Source: CAYSHJ01 sp964589725
Lineage (GTDB): Bacteria > Planctomycetota > Planctomycetia > Planctomycetales > Planctomycetaceae
Assembly: GCA_964589725.1 (NCBI GenBank)
Contig: CAZPUJ010000515.1
Span: 1 to 24,200 of the forward strand
Length of the DNA stretch: 24,200 nucleotides
Direction: 5' to 3'
A model generated the notes under the pieces. The model was not told where the DNA came from, did not search any database, and worked only from the letters and a program-made list of their open reading frames with translations. The translations under genes were made by a program, and so were the position numbers. Within the stretch, counting starts at the first letter, position 1; the number at the start of each line of letters is the position of its first letter. Shown one piece after another: positions 1 to 7,181 of this stretch.

Positions 1-1156
1 AGCCGAGCGGGTTGCCCGTGTAAGTGTGCCCGTGAAAAAAGGTCCGTCCCGAACCTGTCGGCCCTAGGAACGCGTCGTAGACCACGTCGGTCGTGAGCGT
101 CGCCGCCAACGGCAAATACCCGCCGGTGATTCCCTTCGCAAGGCACAGAAAATCCGGCGCGACTTGTTCCTGCTCGCAGGCGAACAACGTTCCGGTGCGT
201 CCGAAGCCGACCGCCACCTCATCGGCGATCAGCAAAATGCCGTGCCGCTCGGTCAACGCACGCACGCGACGCAAGTAACCGCGCGGATGAACCAAGATTC
301 CAGCCGCTCCTTGAACGAGCGGCTCGATCACGAATGCCGCAATGCGATGACCTTCGGCAGCAAGCACGCGCTGCAATTCGGCGTCGCAGAATTCGAGGTA
401 CGATGCCGCGTCGAATCTCGGCGGCAGGCGATACGTTGCCGGAGCCGGCACGCGTAACGTGCGAAACAGCAGGTCCGAATACGTTCGCTGAAACAGATCG
501 ATGTTCCCGACGCTGACCGTCCCGATCGTGTCCCCGTGATACGCGGCCGACAATCCGACAAACGTGTCACGCGGCTCCGGGTTCGGTTTCTGGCGATGAA
601 ACTGATACGCCAACTTCAGCGCCACTTCGACGGCCGTCGCACCGCTGTCCGAGTAGAAGACCTTCGTCAATTTGGAGTGCGGCGGCTTGACGCCGCTTTT
701 TCGGTTCGAGGCGCCGAGTGACGTCGAATTGTCAGCAACCCGATGCGGCTGCGAACCAACTTCGATGCCGTTTCGCGCGCTCGAAAGCGGCGTCGAGCCG
801 CCGCACTCCAAAGTGGCCGCTCGCTCGACCAACGCCCGAGCCAAGTCAATCGATGGCCGATTCGCCAATCCGAGCAACGTGCTGTGCCCGATTCGATCAA
901 GCTGCTCCCGAATCGCGGCGTCGATCTCCGGCACGCGGTGTCCGTGGACGTTGCACCACAATGACGAAACGCCGTCGAGATACCGTCGTCCCTCGACATC
1001 AATCAACTCAAAACCCTCGCCGGCCGCGATGATCGGTGCATCATCCTCGCGGTACTCCGACATTTGGCAGAACGGATGCCAAACGTGAGCGTTGTCCCAA
1101 TGGCGGAGAGTCGAGAGGGGAGCGTCGAGAGCGGAGAGTTGAGAAGGCTCGGTCAC
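1..1156 (-). CDS. bioA: Adenosylmethionine-8-amino-7-oxononanoate aminotransferase, 3' end beyond window, with in-frame palindromic insert
   Basis: A PLP-dependent class III aminotransferase that makes 7,8-diaminopelargonate from KAPA using S-adenosylmethionine as amino donor, in cytosolic biotin synthesis. The minus frame reads WHPFCQM near the N-terminus, GVSSLWCNVHGH, KVFYSDSGATAVEVALK (PLP phosphate site), LLIADEVAVGFGRTG and LAKGITGG, with the PLP lysine near residue 341, then FFHGHTYTGNPLG at the window edge. All are BioA landmarks. I chose a GTG start at 1156 because the frame has a TGA six codons upstream and LRHWDNAHVWHPF follows; no good ribosome site is visible. Residues about 115-162 come from a palindromic repeat (671-812) that keeps the frame, between VERAA and TKVFYSDSG. 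Removing it gives a normal BioA layout. About 385 codons are visible. Identity is secure; activity with the insert is unknown. Confidence 0.93.
   Translation of the reverse strand, partial: MTEPSQLSALDAPLSTLRHWDNAHVWHPFCQMSEYREDDAPIIAAGEGFELIDVEGRRYLDGVSSLWCNVHGHRVPEIDAAIREQLDRIGHSTLLGLANRPSIDLARALVERAATLECGGSTPLSSARNGIEVGSQPHRVADNSTSLGASNRKSGVKPPHSKLTKVFYSDSGATAVEVALKLAYQFHRQKPNPEPRDTFVGLSAAYHGDTIGTVSVGNIDLFQRTYSDLLFRTLRVPAPATYRLPPRFDAASYLEFCDAELQRVLAAEGHRIAAFVIEPLVQGAAGILVHPRGYLRRVRALTERHGILLIADEVAVGFGRTGTLFACEQEQVAPDFLCLAKGITGGYLPLAATLTTDVVYDAFLGPTGSGRTFFHGHTYTGNPLG
671..812. repeat. 142-bp palindromic element inside bioA
   Basis: Two 29-bp terminal inverted repeats (671-699 and 784-812) differ at one base. 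Each starts TTTGGAGTGCGGCGG from the outside, and each arm can also fold on itself (GGCGGC..GCCGC). The 84-bp centre shows no gene. The element lies wholly within the bioA reading frame and has no stop in that frame, so it would be translated as about 48 residues containing ECGGSTPL near one end and GVKPPHSK near the other. The same end sequence recurs at 1227-1262 and 18188-18245, so this is a dispersed family, probably a non-autonomous MITE or REP-like element. Confidence 0.9.
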
Positions 1157-1226
1157 TGGGCTTAGTCCAAATCATGCACTCGGGATTCGAGAGCCGAGTA
1201 TGAGAATACAGGACCGAGCACGCCAG

Positions 1227-1262
1227 TTTGAAAAGCGGCAACTCTGGATGCCGCACTCCAAA
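1227..1262. repeat. Solo end of the bioA-type palindromic element
   Basis: The sequence ends in GATGCCGCACTCCAAA, matching the outer end of the element inside bioA, and contains an internal inverted repeat GCGGCA/TGCCGC separated by 8 bp. It begins one base after the stop codon of the TolB-like fragment transcribed towards it. It looks like a single-hairpin, shortened copy of the family. Confidence 0.7.
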
Positions 1263-1263
1263 T

Positions 1264-1689
1264 TCATGGCAACACGATCACGCAGGGGTCGATCTCTTCC
1301 CGCTTGGAATTGAGGTCCGGCGCCGGCAACAGTTGTTGAGTCTTGCGGTCATAGAGAAAAACGTCTCGCTCGCCCGCGCCGGCAATGCGTTCGGAAACGA
1401 ACACGAGGAACCGGCCGTCGGGACTGAGCGATGGCATTTGCTCGTGCGCGACTGAGTTCAAACCCGGCAGCGGCACGACCTGTTGCGTCTGTCGGTCGTA
1501 AAGATAAATGTCTCGACCACCGGCGCCGCCGGGACGGTCCGAGACAAACGCGATCAAGCGCCCGTCGGCGCTCAAATGCGGTTCGACATCACGATTCGCC
1601 GAGTTGAGTCTCGGCAACGGAATCGACTTTCCTTCGACGCGGTCCCACAACGCGATGTCGGTCTGAGCGATCCCCCGGAGGTTAAGCAC
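1264..1689 (-). pseudogene. TolB-like beta-propeller (PD40) gene fragment
   Basis: The frame encodes repeated propeller blades: HLSADGRLIAFVSDR followed by GGRDIYLYDRQ, then SLSPDGRFLVFVSER followed by ERDVFLYDRK, with LPGLNS or LPRLNS linkers. These are typical PD40/WD40-like blades of TolB-related periplasmic or secreted proteins. Only about three blades are present, where a propeller needs six or seven, so this is the 3' end of a larger gene. The nominal GTG start at 1689 is not credible as a native start: protein-like sequence continues upstream into the end of a DUF1501 gene in another frame. The natural C-terminus (CVIVLP) is followed directly by a palindromic repeat. It is probably not functional unless translated from the upstream gene by reinitiation. 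Confidence 0.65.
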
Positions 1690-2330
1690 TCCTGTGCGAC
1701 TCGTCGCGTCTGACGGCGTTGCAGAAAGCGATCCGCTTTGATGTCCGCTCGCAGCGAGAAATCGGGCAATTGAATTTGCGAACCGATCGGGTCCGGCACC
1801 TCGGCCGGATTGTAAGGTGCTCCGAGCGTCCCGGCTCCGACTCCCAGCCGCGAGCCGATATGGACATACGGCGGCATCGACGCCGTGAAGCCGCAGACCT
1901 TCGTGACAACCGCTCCGTGCGACGTCGTCTCACCCGGTGAACCGGTCATCATCGGGATCGGCGCATGCGCATCGGTTCCGTGATTCAGCGAGCGAATGAT
2001 CGCGACCTTGTGCATCCGCTCGGCCATCATCGGCAGCAGTTCGGAGACGAACGTCCCTGGCACCGACGTCCGAATCGCTCCATATGGCCCACGATGCGAG
2101 TCCGGCGCTTCCGGCTTCGGATCAAACGTCTCCAAATGACTCGGCCCACCATCCAGCCAGAGAAAAATGCAGGCGGTTTCCTTCGCACTCGATCCGGCCG
2201 CTGCGGCCGAGTTCGCACGCAAGGCACCCGCCAGCGACAGCCCCAACAACTCGACACCGCCGACCTGAAGAATCTGCCGTCGTGTGAGGCCTTGGCATGT
2301 GCGGAGGTTTGACGAGCCAACTTGAATCAT
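1572..2330 (-). pseudogene. DUF1501 protein, truncated by junction with TolB-like fragment
   Basis: The N-terminal half is typical of DUF1501 proteins of planctomycetes: a Tat-type signal (LTRRQILQVGG, hydrophobic stretch, ANSAAAAG), then ACIFLWLDGGPSHLETFDPKPEAP, GPYGAIRTSVPG, LPMMAERMHKVAIIRSLNHGT and MMTGSPG. Homology ends near DRFLQRRQ (about position 1712). The last 45 or so residues are the TolB-like fragment read in the wrong frame. The open frame is 252 aa against 430-490 aa for the intact copies here. The missing half would hold the conserved GEFGRTP and GRDHW motifs. DUF1501 belongs to the alkaline-phosphatase-like superfamily; its substrate is unknown. This is likely a dead gene produced by deletion. 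Confidence 0.75.
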
Positions 2331-2771
2331 GGTGATCCCGCTTGGTGTACTGAGTCAGGGCGGTGGCGCCGGTGTGCTGCCATCGAGCGAAAAAACAATA
2401 TCACTTCCCGATGCTGACGTCTTGGCCTTTTGAACCGGCCGCTGGCGTCCATGGCCGATTCCTTGAAAACGACTTTCCCTTCCGCAGCACGTATCGCCGA
2501 CCGTTCTGATGGACTTGCCCGTCGGCCGGATATTATCAATTTCGGAAGAAGAAGCCCGAATCGTCTTTCTTTCAGAGTGATGAGTGGTACAGTTGGCGGT
2601 GTTACGAGTGCGGAAAATCTCAAGAATGCTTTTCCATGAATTCGGACGACTCGATATAGCGCAATCTGGCTCCTGCCGGTGGGCGCGATAACGAGTAAGC
2701 CGGCGTGGCGAAATACCTCTGGGTGCTTCGCCACGTCGGTTTTTTTGTTTCAGTTCGAGATGGAGACGATC
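2331..2771. other. Intergenic stretch with no convincing gene
   Basis: This 441-base gap separates the truncated DUF1501 gene (-) from a small membrane-protein gene (+). The open frames across it show no domain, signal or sensible start. The only clear structure is the hairpin plus T-tract at 2700-2746. The stretch before it (about 2640-2700) contains short GC-rich inverted repeats, including CCGG pieces that could pair with the hairpin's 5' arm. I do not recognise a known riboswitch. Confidence 0.5.
2700..2746 (+). terminator. Rho-independent terminator-like hairpin in the leader of the membrane-protein gene
   Basis: Bases 2700-2712 (CCGGCGTGGCGAA) can pair with 2727-2739 (TTCGCCACGTCGG) over 13 bp with one non-Watson-Crick position and a 14-nt loop, followed immediately by seven T residues at 2740-2746. 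It has terminator polarity only on the plus strand. No plus-strand gene is visible upstream, and the next ATG is 25 bases further on. It may therefore be an attenuator in a leader RNA or the end of an unannotated small RNA. Confidence 0.7.
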
Positions 2772-3131
2772 ATGGCGTTAAAAATCAAAATTGATGACAG
2801 TCCCTTCTGGATGCGACGATCGTATCTTGGGGAGAATATCAGTAACGGGAATTGGATCATCGCCGCGATCTTCATTCTCTCAGGGGGCATTGCTCTCTAC
2901 CGAGAATGGATATGGGTTGGCATCGTCTTGGGTGTCGCCGGTCTGCTGAGCATTGTGTGGAACGAAGGTGTCGCCAAAACAACGATCATCATCGGAGGTT
3001 GGATCGCTGCTGGGGCGGCATCGGCGTGGCTGCTGAGTTTGCTGTGTAACGCTGCCTTCGGCATGCCCGTTATCGGTTATGCCATAGGTCTTGCCGTCGC
3101 CATCATTGGAGTGATTGTGACGATCGATTGA
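2772..3131 (+). CDS. Small integral membrane protein of unknown function
   Basis: The 119-aa product begins MALKIKIDDSPFWMRRSY and then has about four hydrophobic segments: roughly residues 27-43 (WIIAAIFILSGGIALY), 45-62, 70-92 and 97-118 (ending IGVIVTID). It has little else, so it is an inner-membrane protein with short loops. I chose the ATG at 2772 because GGAG lies six bases upstream (2762-2765). The ATG at 2760 would add four residues and the one at 2679 would read through the terminator hairpin. The ABC-F gene starts about 100 bases downstream on the same strand, but nothing links their functions. I do not recognise the family. Confidence 0.7.
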   Translation: MALKIKIDDSPFWMRRSYLGENISNGNWIIAAIFILSGGIALYREWIWVGIVLGVAGLLSIVWNEGVAKTTIIIGGWIAAGAASAWLLSLLCNAAFGMPVIGYAIGLAVAIIGVIVTID

Positions 3132-3232
3132 TCCGATGGCAGCCCGCCTCTAGCTCCGAATCCACAACGGGCCATCTGCACGCTACAGTCCCGCCCTTGC
3201 CGAACAACATTCCTCGCGAGGGTTCGTGGCTG

Positions 3233-5017
3233 ATGGCTGTGTTGATGCAGATTCAGAAGGCGTGCAAAAGTTATGGCGAGCAAGTGCTGCTGGATGACGC
3301 TGAGGCGACGTTGTCCGATGACGTGAAAGTTGGTTTCGTCGGCCGCAATGGAGCGGGGAAGAGCACGCTGCTCCGCGTCTTGCTGGGGGAAGAGGAACTC
3401 GACAGTGGCGAGGTCAGTCGGCATCCCAATTTGCAGATCGGCTATCTGCGGCAGCACGACCCGTTTTTGCCCGGCGAGTCCGCTCACGACTTCCTGATCC
3501 GCGACAGCGGGCAGCCCGAGTGGAAGTGCGGCGAGGTGGCCGGCCAGTTCGAGTTGAAGGGAGATTACCTCGAAGGCCCCGTCGCGCGGCTATCGGGTGG
3601 CTGGCAGACGCGTGTCAAACTGGCGGCGCTGTTGTTGCACGAGCCGAACTTGTTACTGCTCGACGAGCCGACCAACTTCCTCGACCTGAGAACGCAGATC
3701 CTGTTTGAACACTTTCTGCGGAATTTCAAACAGGCGTGCCTGATCGTCTCGCACGACCGAGCATTTCTCGGAGCGACGTGCGATCACACGCTCGACCTGT
3801 CACGCGGCAAGCTAACGATGTATCCCGGCAAGATCGACGCCTTCCTTAACTACCAGCGCGAGCAGAACGAGCACCTCGTCCGCTCGAACGCGGCGATCCA
3901 AGCCAAACGCCGCGATCTGGAGGTCTTCATCGCGAAGAACAAGGCACGAGCCAGCACCGCGACGCAGGCTCGATCCAAGTCTAAGCAGCTCGAACGGCTG
4001 GAGCTGGCCGACATCGCCAGTGACGAACCGACCGCGTACATCCGCGCACCGATCGTCGAACCGCGACAAGGCCCGGCTGTGCGGTGTCGCGATCTGGCCA
4101 TCGGGTATCCCGAACGGCGAGTCGCCAGCGGTATCGACGTGGAAATCGAGCACGGTTCGCGAGCGGTCATCGTCGGAGACAACGGTCAAGGAAAGACGAC
4201 GTACCTGCGGACGGTGGTCGATTCGCTGAAGCCGCTCGCCGGCGAAGTTCGTTGGGGATTCGGTTGCCAGGTTGGCGTCTATGCTCAGCACGTCTACACC
4301 AGCCTTCCCGAGAAGGACACGGTGCTGGAGTTCCTCCAATACAACGCGATGTTCGGGACGTCGACGCAGACGATTCTGAACATCGCCGGAGCGATGCTCT
4401 TCCGCGGCGATGCCGTTCAGAAACGGATCGCGGTTTTGTCGGGAGGCGAACGCGCGCGAGTCTGTCTCGCGGGCCTGTTGCTCTCTCAATACAACGTGCT
4501 GGTCCTCGACGAACCCGGCAACCACCTCGACGTCGACACGGTCGAGGCACTCGCTCAGGCCCTGATCGACTACAAGGGGACGGTCATCTTCACGACCCAC
4601 GACCGGCACTTCATGAAGCGCGTCGCCACGTGCGTCATCGAAGTCCGCGACGGCCATGTGACCAATTACGGCGGCGGCTACGACGCCTATCTGTACGCGG
4701 TCAACAAAGAGATTGACGACGGCGAGCGTGAACTCGCCACACGATTCAGTAAAGCTCCGCCCGCCGCGACCAAACCGGCTGCCGCTCGCGCTCCCCGCCG
4801 AGACGATCGTGCGGTTCGCAAAGAAATCGCAGCCATCGAGAAAACCATCGCCCGCCTCGACGAGCAAAAGAAGCAGGCCAGCAGCCAACTCTTGGAAACC
4901 TGCGACGCCGCCGAGTCTCTGCGTCTGCACAACGAAGTGACCAACCTGACTTCGCAACTCGAAGAGGGCGAAGAACGCTGGTGCCATTTGCAGGCCGAGT
5001 TGGACGAGACCGATTGA
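3233..5017 (+). CDS. ABC-F family ATPase (Uup/EttA-like)
   Basis: A soluble twin-nucleotide-binding-domain ATPase of the ABC-F group, whose members act on the ribosome in translation or antibiotic protection rather than in transport; no membrane segments are present. NBD1 has GRNGAGKST (residues 37-45), LSGGWQTRVKLA and LLLLDEPTNFLDL. The linker contains a charged helical stretch (KRRDLEVFIAKNKARAST). NBD2 has GDNGQGKTT, LSGGERARVCLA and VLDEPGNHLDVDT, where the usual Thr of DEPTNHLD is Gly. A Lys/Ala/Arg-rich linker and a C-terminal coiled coil (about residues 525-594) resemble Uup. The frame opens upstream at a TTG (3128), but that extension is not protein-like; ATG 3233 gives a normal 594 aa, and ATG 3245 is an alternative. 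The exact ABC-F subtype cannot be fixed. Confidence 0.92.
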   Translation: MAVLMQIQKACKSYGEQVLLDDAEATLSDDVKVGFVGRNGAGKSTLLRVLLGEEELDSGEVSRHPNLQIGYLRQHDPFLPGESAHDFLIRDSGQPEWKCGEVAGQFELKGDYLEGPVARLSGGWQTRVKLAALLLHEPNLLLLDEPTNFLDLRTQILFEHFLRNFKQACLIVSHDRAFLGATCDHTLDLSRGKLTMYPGKIDAFLNYQREQNEHLVRSNAAIQAKRRDLEVFIAKNKARASTATQARSKSKQLERLELADIASDEPTAYIRAPIVEPRQGPAVRCRDLAIGYPERRVASGIDVEIEHGSRAVIVGDNGQGKTTYLRTVVDSLKPLAGEVRWGFGCQVGVYAQHVYTSLPEKDTVLEFLQYNAMFGTSTQTILNIAGAMLFRGDAVQKRIAVLSGGERARVCLAGLLLSQYNVLVLDEPGNHLDVDTVEALAQALIDYKGTVIFTTHDRHFMKRVATCVIEVRDGHVTNYGGGYDAYLYAVNKEIDDGERELATRFSKAPPAATKPAAARAPRRDDRAVRKEIAAIEKTIARLDEQKKQASSQLLETCDAAESLRLHNEVTNLTSQLEEGEERWCHLQAELDETD

Positions 5018-5103
5018 CTGTTGAAGGCGCATGAGATGCAAGATGGATGAATCACACGCCTCGCTCGATCAGCCACCGAGTGACCAGGAACTTGGTCCCC
5101 GTG

Positions 5104-5583
5104 TCAATCTTCCGGATACAGCTTCTTGCCGTGCTCACGAACGTAGATTAGAGGCACTTTCGGATTGTTAATGTCCTTCCCACCGTCGGCGTGCCATTTG
5201 TCTTCCCACTTCCGGTACCACGGCTCCATGTCGCTTGGTTCGAGCTGATGAATCTCCAGGAGTTCGATGCCACGATACACGGCGAAGATCCACGGGACTT
5301 TCCGGTACTTCGCGATGATCGTCGGATTCATGTGGTGGTGGGTGGAAAAACTCTTCGTCAGAGCGATGTTGACGGACTTGAGTTCGTATTCTTGGCCGTC
5401 GTCATCAACCGCATCGTTTCCTTCGCGACCAACGACGCGCCGCAATCCCGTGATCAGCAAGACCTGAAGGATCTCGCCGCCGTTGTCTTGAAAAATGTCA
5501 TCAATGCCGTGTTTTGACGCCAGCTTTTGGTACTCAACGATTGACGGCCAGATTCGATCCAACTTCCTTTTGTCGGCGTGCAT
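5104..5583 (-). CDS. pvuIIR: Type II restriction endonuclease, PvuII-like (predicted CAGCTG specificity)
   Basis: The 159-aa product closely resembles R.PvuII (157 aa), a homodimeric enzyme cutting CAG^CTG. Visible landmarks are KHGIDDIFQDNGG, VLLITGL, GREGNDAVDDDGQEYELKS, STHHHMNPTIIAKYRKVPWIF and KDINNPK. Counting from ATG 5583, Asp33, Asp57, Glu67 and Lys69 correspond to PvuII Asp34, Asp58, Glu68 and Lys70 of the metal-dependent PD-(D/E)XK-type active site; His83-84 lie in the DNA-contacting loop. The open frame extends upstream to 5721, but that part overlaps the controller gene out of frame and is not protein-like. The start lies two bases after the stop of the C gene, so the two are co-transcribed and probably translationally coupled. 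Specificity is inferred from similarity. Confidence 0.93.
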   Translation of the reverse strand: MHADKRKLDRIWPSIVEYQKLASKHGIDDIFQDNGGEILQVLLITGLRRVVGREGNDAVDDDGQEYELKSVNIALTKSFSTHHHMNPTIIAKYRKVPWIFAVYRGIELLEIHQLEPSDMEPWYRKWEDKWHADGGKDINNPKVPLIYVREHGKKLYPED

Positions 5584-5585
5584 GG

Positions 5586-5825
5586 TTATCGCTCTCCCGA
5601 ATCGGTGACGAGAGCGGCAACGGTGCATTTCAACGCGAACGCAATGGCCGACATGTTGTCGATGGAGATATTTCGCTCGCCCCGTTCGACCGAGCCAATG
5701 TAGGTCCGATGGAGTCCGCAAAGAGCAGCCAAGGCTTCTTGCGAGAGACCGGCAGCGCGTCGGAATCGTCGCATGTTCGCGGCAAAAATGTCGCGGGCCT
5801 TTTCTCGGTTCTTGCTGGTCGCCAT
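5586..5825 (-). CDS. pvuIIC: Restriction-modification controller protein (C protein), XRE-type HTH
   Basis: A 79-aa single-domain helix-turn-helix protein. Residues 18-62 read NMRRFRRAAGLSQEALA, LCGLHRTYIGSVERGER and NISIDNMSAIAFAL, a Cro/XRE fold matching the C.PvuII pattern (SQE..LA, HRTYI..VERGE, SIDNI). Such proteins activate their own operon so that the nuclease appears after the methyltransferase has protected the DNA in a new host. It is the first gene of the C-R operon, with two bases before R, and it faces the divergent methyltransferase gene. The 87-bp gap upstream should hold its operators. The role is inferred from family and position. Confidence 0.9.
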   Translation of the reverse strand: MATSKNREKARDIFAANMRRFRRAAGLSQEALAALCGLHRTYIGSVERGERNISIDNMSAIAFALKCTVAALVTDSGER

Positions 5826-5912
5826 GATGACCGCAGAATGGCTGTCTGATGACTTTGCATCTACACTCTTAACGTAGCATTTAGCCGAGCAGCAGAAGCA
5901 GGAGACGCGAGC
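5826..5912. promoter_or_regulatory. Divergent control region between C-R operon and methyltransferase
   Basis: This 87-bp gap must carry the promoters for C-R (-) and M (+) and the C-protein operators. I do not see a clean copy of the known PvuII C-box pattern (GACT..AGTC). The best dyad is CTAC (5861-5864) facing GTAG (5874-5877), with GCAT/CAT extensions, and a GACT at 5851-5854. A GGAG at 5901-5904 serves as ribosome site for the M gene GTG start eight bases later. Confidence 0.45.
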
Positions 5913-6923
5913 GTGTCACGGAAGCAATTGCCGATCAATTTGGCCCAGAGTCCCGTTTACAGGACCACTTTGGGGGCGGCGTACTGCGGCGATTCGCGAG
6001 AGTTGTTGAAGCAGATTCCCGACGACAGCCTCAATCTGGTCATCACCAGTCCGCCCTTCGCGTTGTTGCGTGAAAAGGAATACGGCAACAAATCGCAATC
6101 CGATTACATCGACTGGCTTGTCACGTTCGCGGAACTCGTGCATCGCAAGTTGCGTGATGATGGTAGCTTCGTGATCGACCTGGGTGGCGCTTACGAGCGA
6201 GGCACACCGACGCGAAGCCTATACAACTTTCGAGTGCTACTCAGATTCTGCGATGCCGTTGGTTTCGTGTTGGCGGAAGATTTTTATTGGCACAATCCCT
6301 CGAAGCTTCCCAGTCCCATCGAATGGGTCAACAAGCGGAAACTCCGAGCCAAGGATTCCGTGAATACTGTCTGGTGGCTCGCGAAGACCGCTTGGCCAAA
6401 GGCGAACGTGTCCAACGTACTCACCGCGTACAGCTCGCGCATGAAGCGGCTGCTGGCCGACCCTGAGAGTTTCTACGACCCCGCCAAACGCCCCTCCGGC
6501 CACGACATCAGCAAGGCGTTCGAAACGGACAATGGCGGAGCGATCCCGTCGAACTTGTTGCAGATTCCCAACACCGAATCCAACGGGCAGTACGCAACCG
6601 CTTGCAAAGCCATCGGCGTGACTCCGCATCCTGCAAGGTTCCCCGCCAAGTTGCCGGAGTTCTTCATCCGGTTTCTGACCGATCCCGGCGATACGGTGCT
6701 CGACATCTTCGCCGGTTCCAACACGACAGGCATGGTGGCCGAGTCCGAGGACCGCCACTGGCTCGCCTTCGAGGAACGAGCCGACTACGTCGCGTCATCC
6801 GCATTCCGCTTCGTGCCCAAAGACCTCTCCACCGCCGAGCTACAGCTAACCTACGACCGCGTCAAATCCGGCGATGGCGACGACCTCAGCCGATTCGCAA
6901 AGCAGATGAAGTTGTTCGCCTGA
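5913..6923 (+). CDS. pvuIIM: DNA (cytosine-N4-)methyltransferase, PvuII-like
   Basis: A 336-aa methyltransferase, the same length as M.PvuII, which methylates N4 of the inner cytosine in CAGCTG and protects host DNA. The motif order is that of the beta class: the catalytic motif IV NLVITSPPFALLREKEYGN (SPPF at residues 46-49) comes first and the AdoMet-binding motif VLDIFAGSNTTGMVAE lies near the C-terminus. HPARFPAKLPEFFIRFLTDPGD precedes motif I. The GTG start at 5913 has GGAG eight bases upstream and gives an N-terminus (SPVYRTTLGAAYCGDS) like that of M.PvuII. It is divergent from C and R. Target base and site are inferred from the family match. Confidence 0.94.
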   Translation: MSRKQLPINLAQSPVYRTTLGAAYCGDSRELLKQIPDDSLNLVITSPPFALLREKEYGNKSQSDYIDWLVTFAELVHRKLRDDGSFVIDLGGAYERGTPTRSLYNFRVLLRFCDAVGFVLAEDFYWHNPSKLPSPIEWVNKRKLRAKDSVNTVWWLAKTAWPKANVSNVLTAYSSRMKRLLADPESFYDPAKRPSGHDISKAFETDNGGAIPSNLLQIPNTESNGQYATACKAIGVTPHPARFPAKLPEFFIRFLTDPGDTVLDIFAGSNTTGMVAESEDRHWLAFEERADYVASSAFRFVPKDLSTAELQLTYDRVKSGDGDDLSRFAKQMKLFA

Positions 6924-7181
6924 CGATAGTCGTTAGGTGGCTACGACGTCGTCCGGCACTGTCGTGCTTGCGGGATTGGGCAGTATGAACTCACTACGAC
7001 GGGGGCCGGCGCGGAACGTGCGCTCGTTACGGAATTTGGATTGGAGCCGAAAGGCGACCACTCTTTCAGAATCTACTGCTGCGGTCATTGCGGGCACGTG
7101 CAACTTTTCTCTCGCGGTGCGACCCATGAGATGCCGGGCTGGCCAAGATAAATCTTCGAGTTTTGTGGCAGAGTTCCATCC

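Noticed and set aside
2327..2734. 135-aa minus frame upstream of the truncated DUF1501 gene
   Set aside because: No domain or ribosome site, it overlaps the terminator hairpin, and its composition is that of random GC-rich frames.
3128..3232. Upstream extension of the ABC-F frame from a TTG
   Set aside because: The added 35 residues are not protein-like for this family, and the ATG at 3233 gives the usual N-terminus.
3812..5041. 409-aa minus-strand open frame opposite the ABC-F gene
   Set aside because: It is the reverse shadow of a clearly conserved ABC-F coding sequence and shows no domain of its own.
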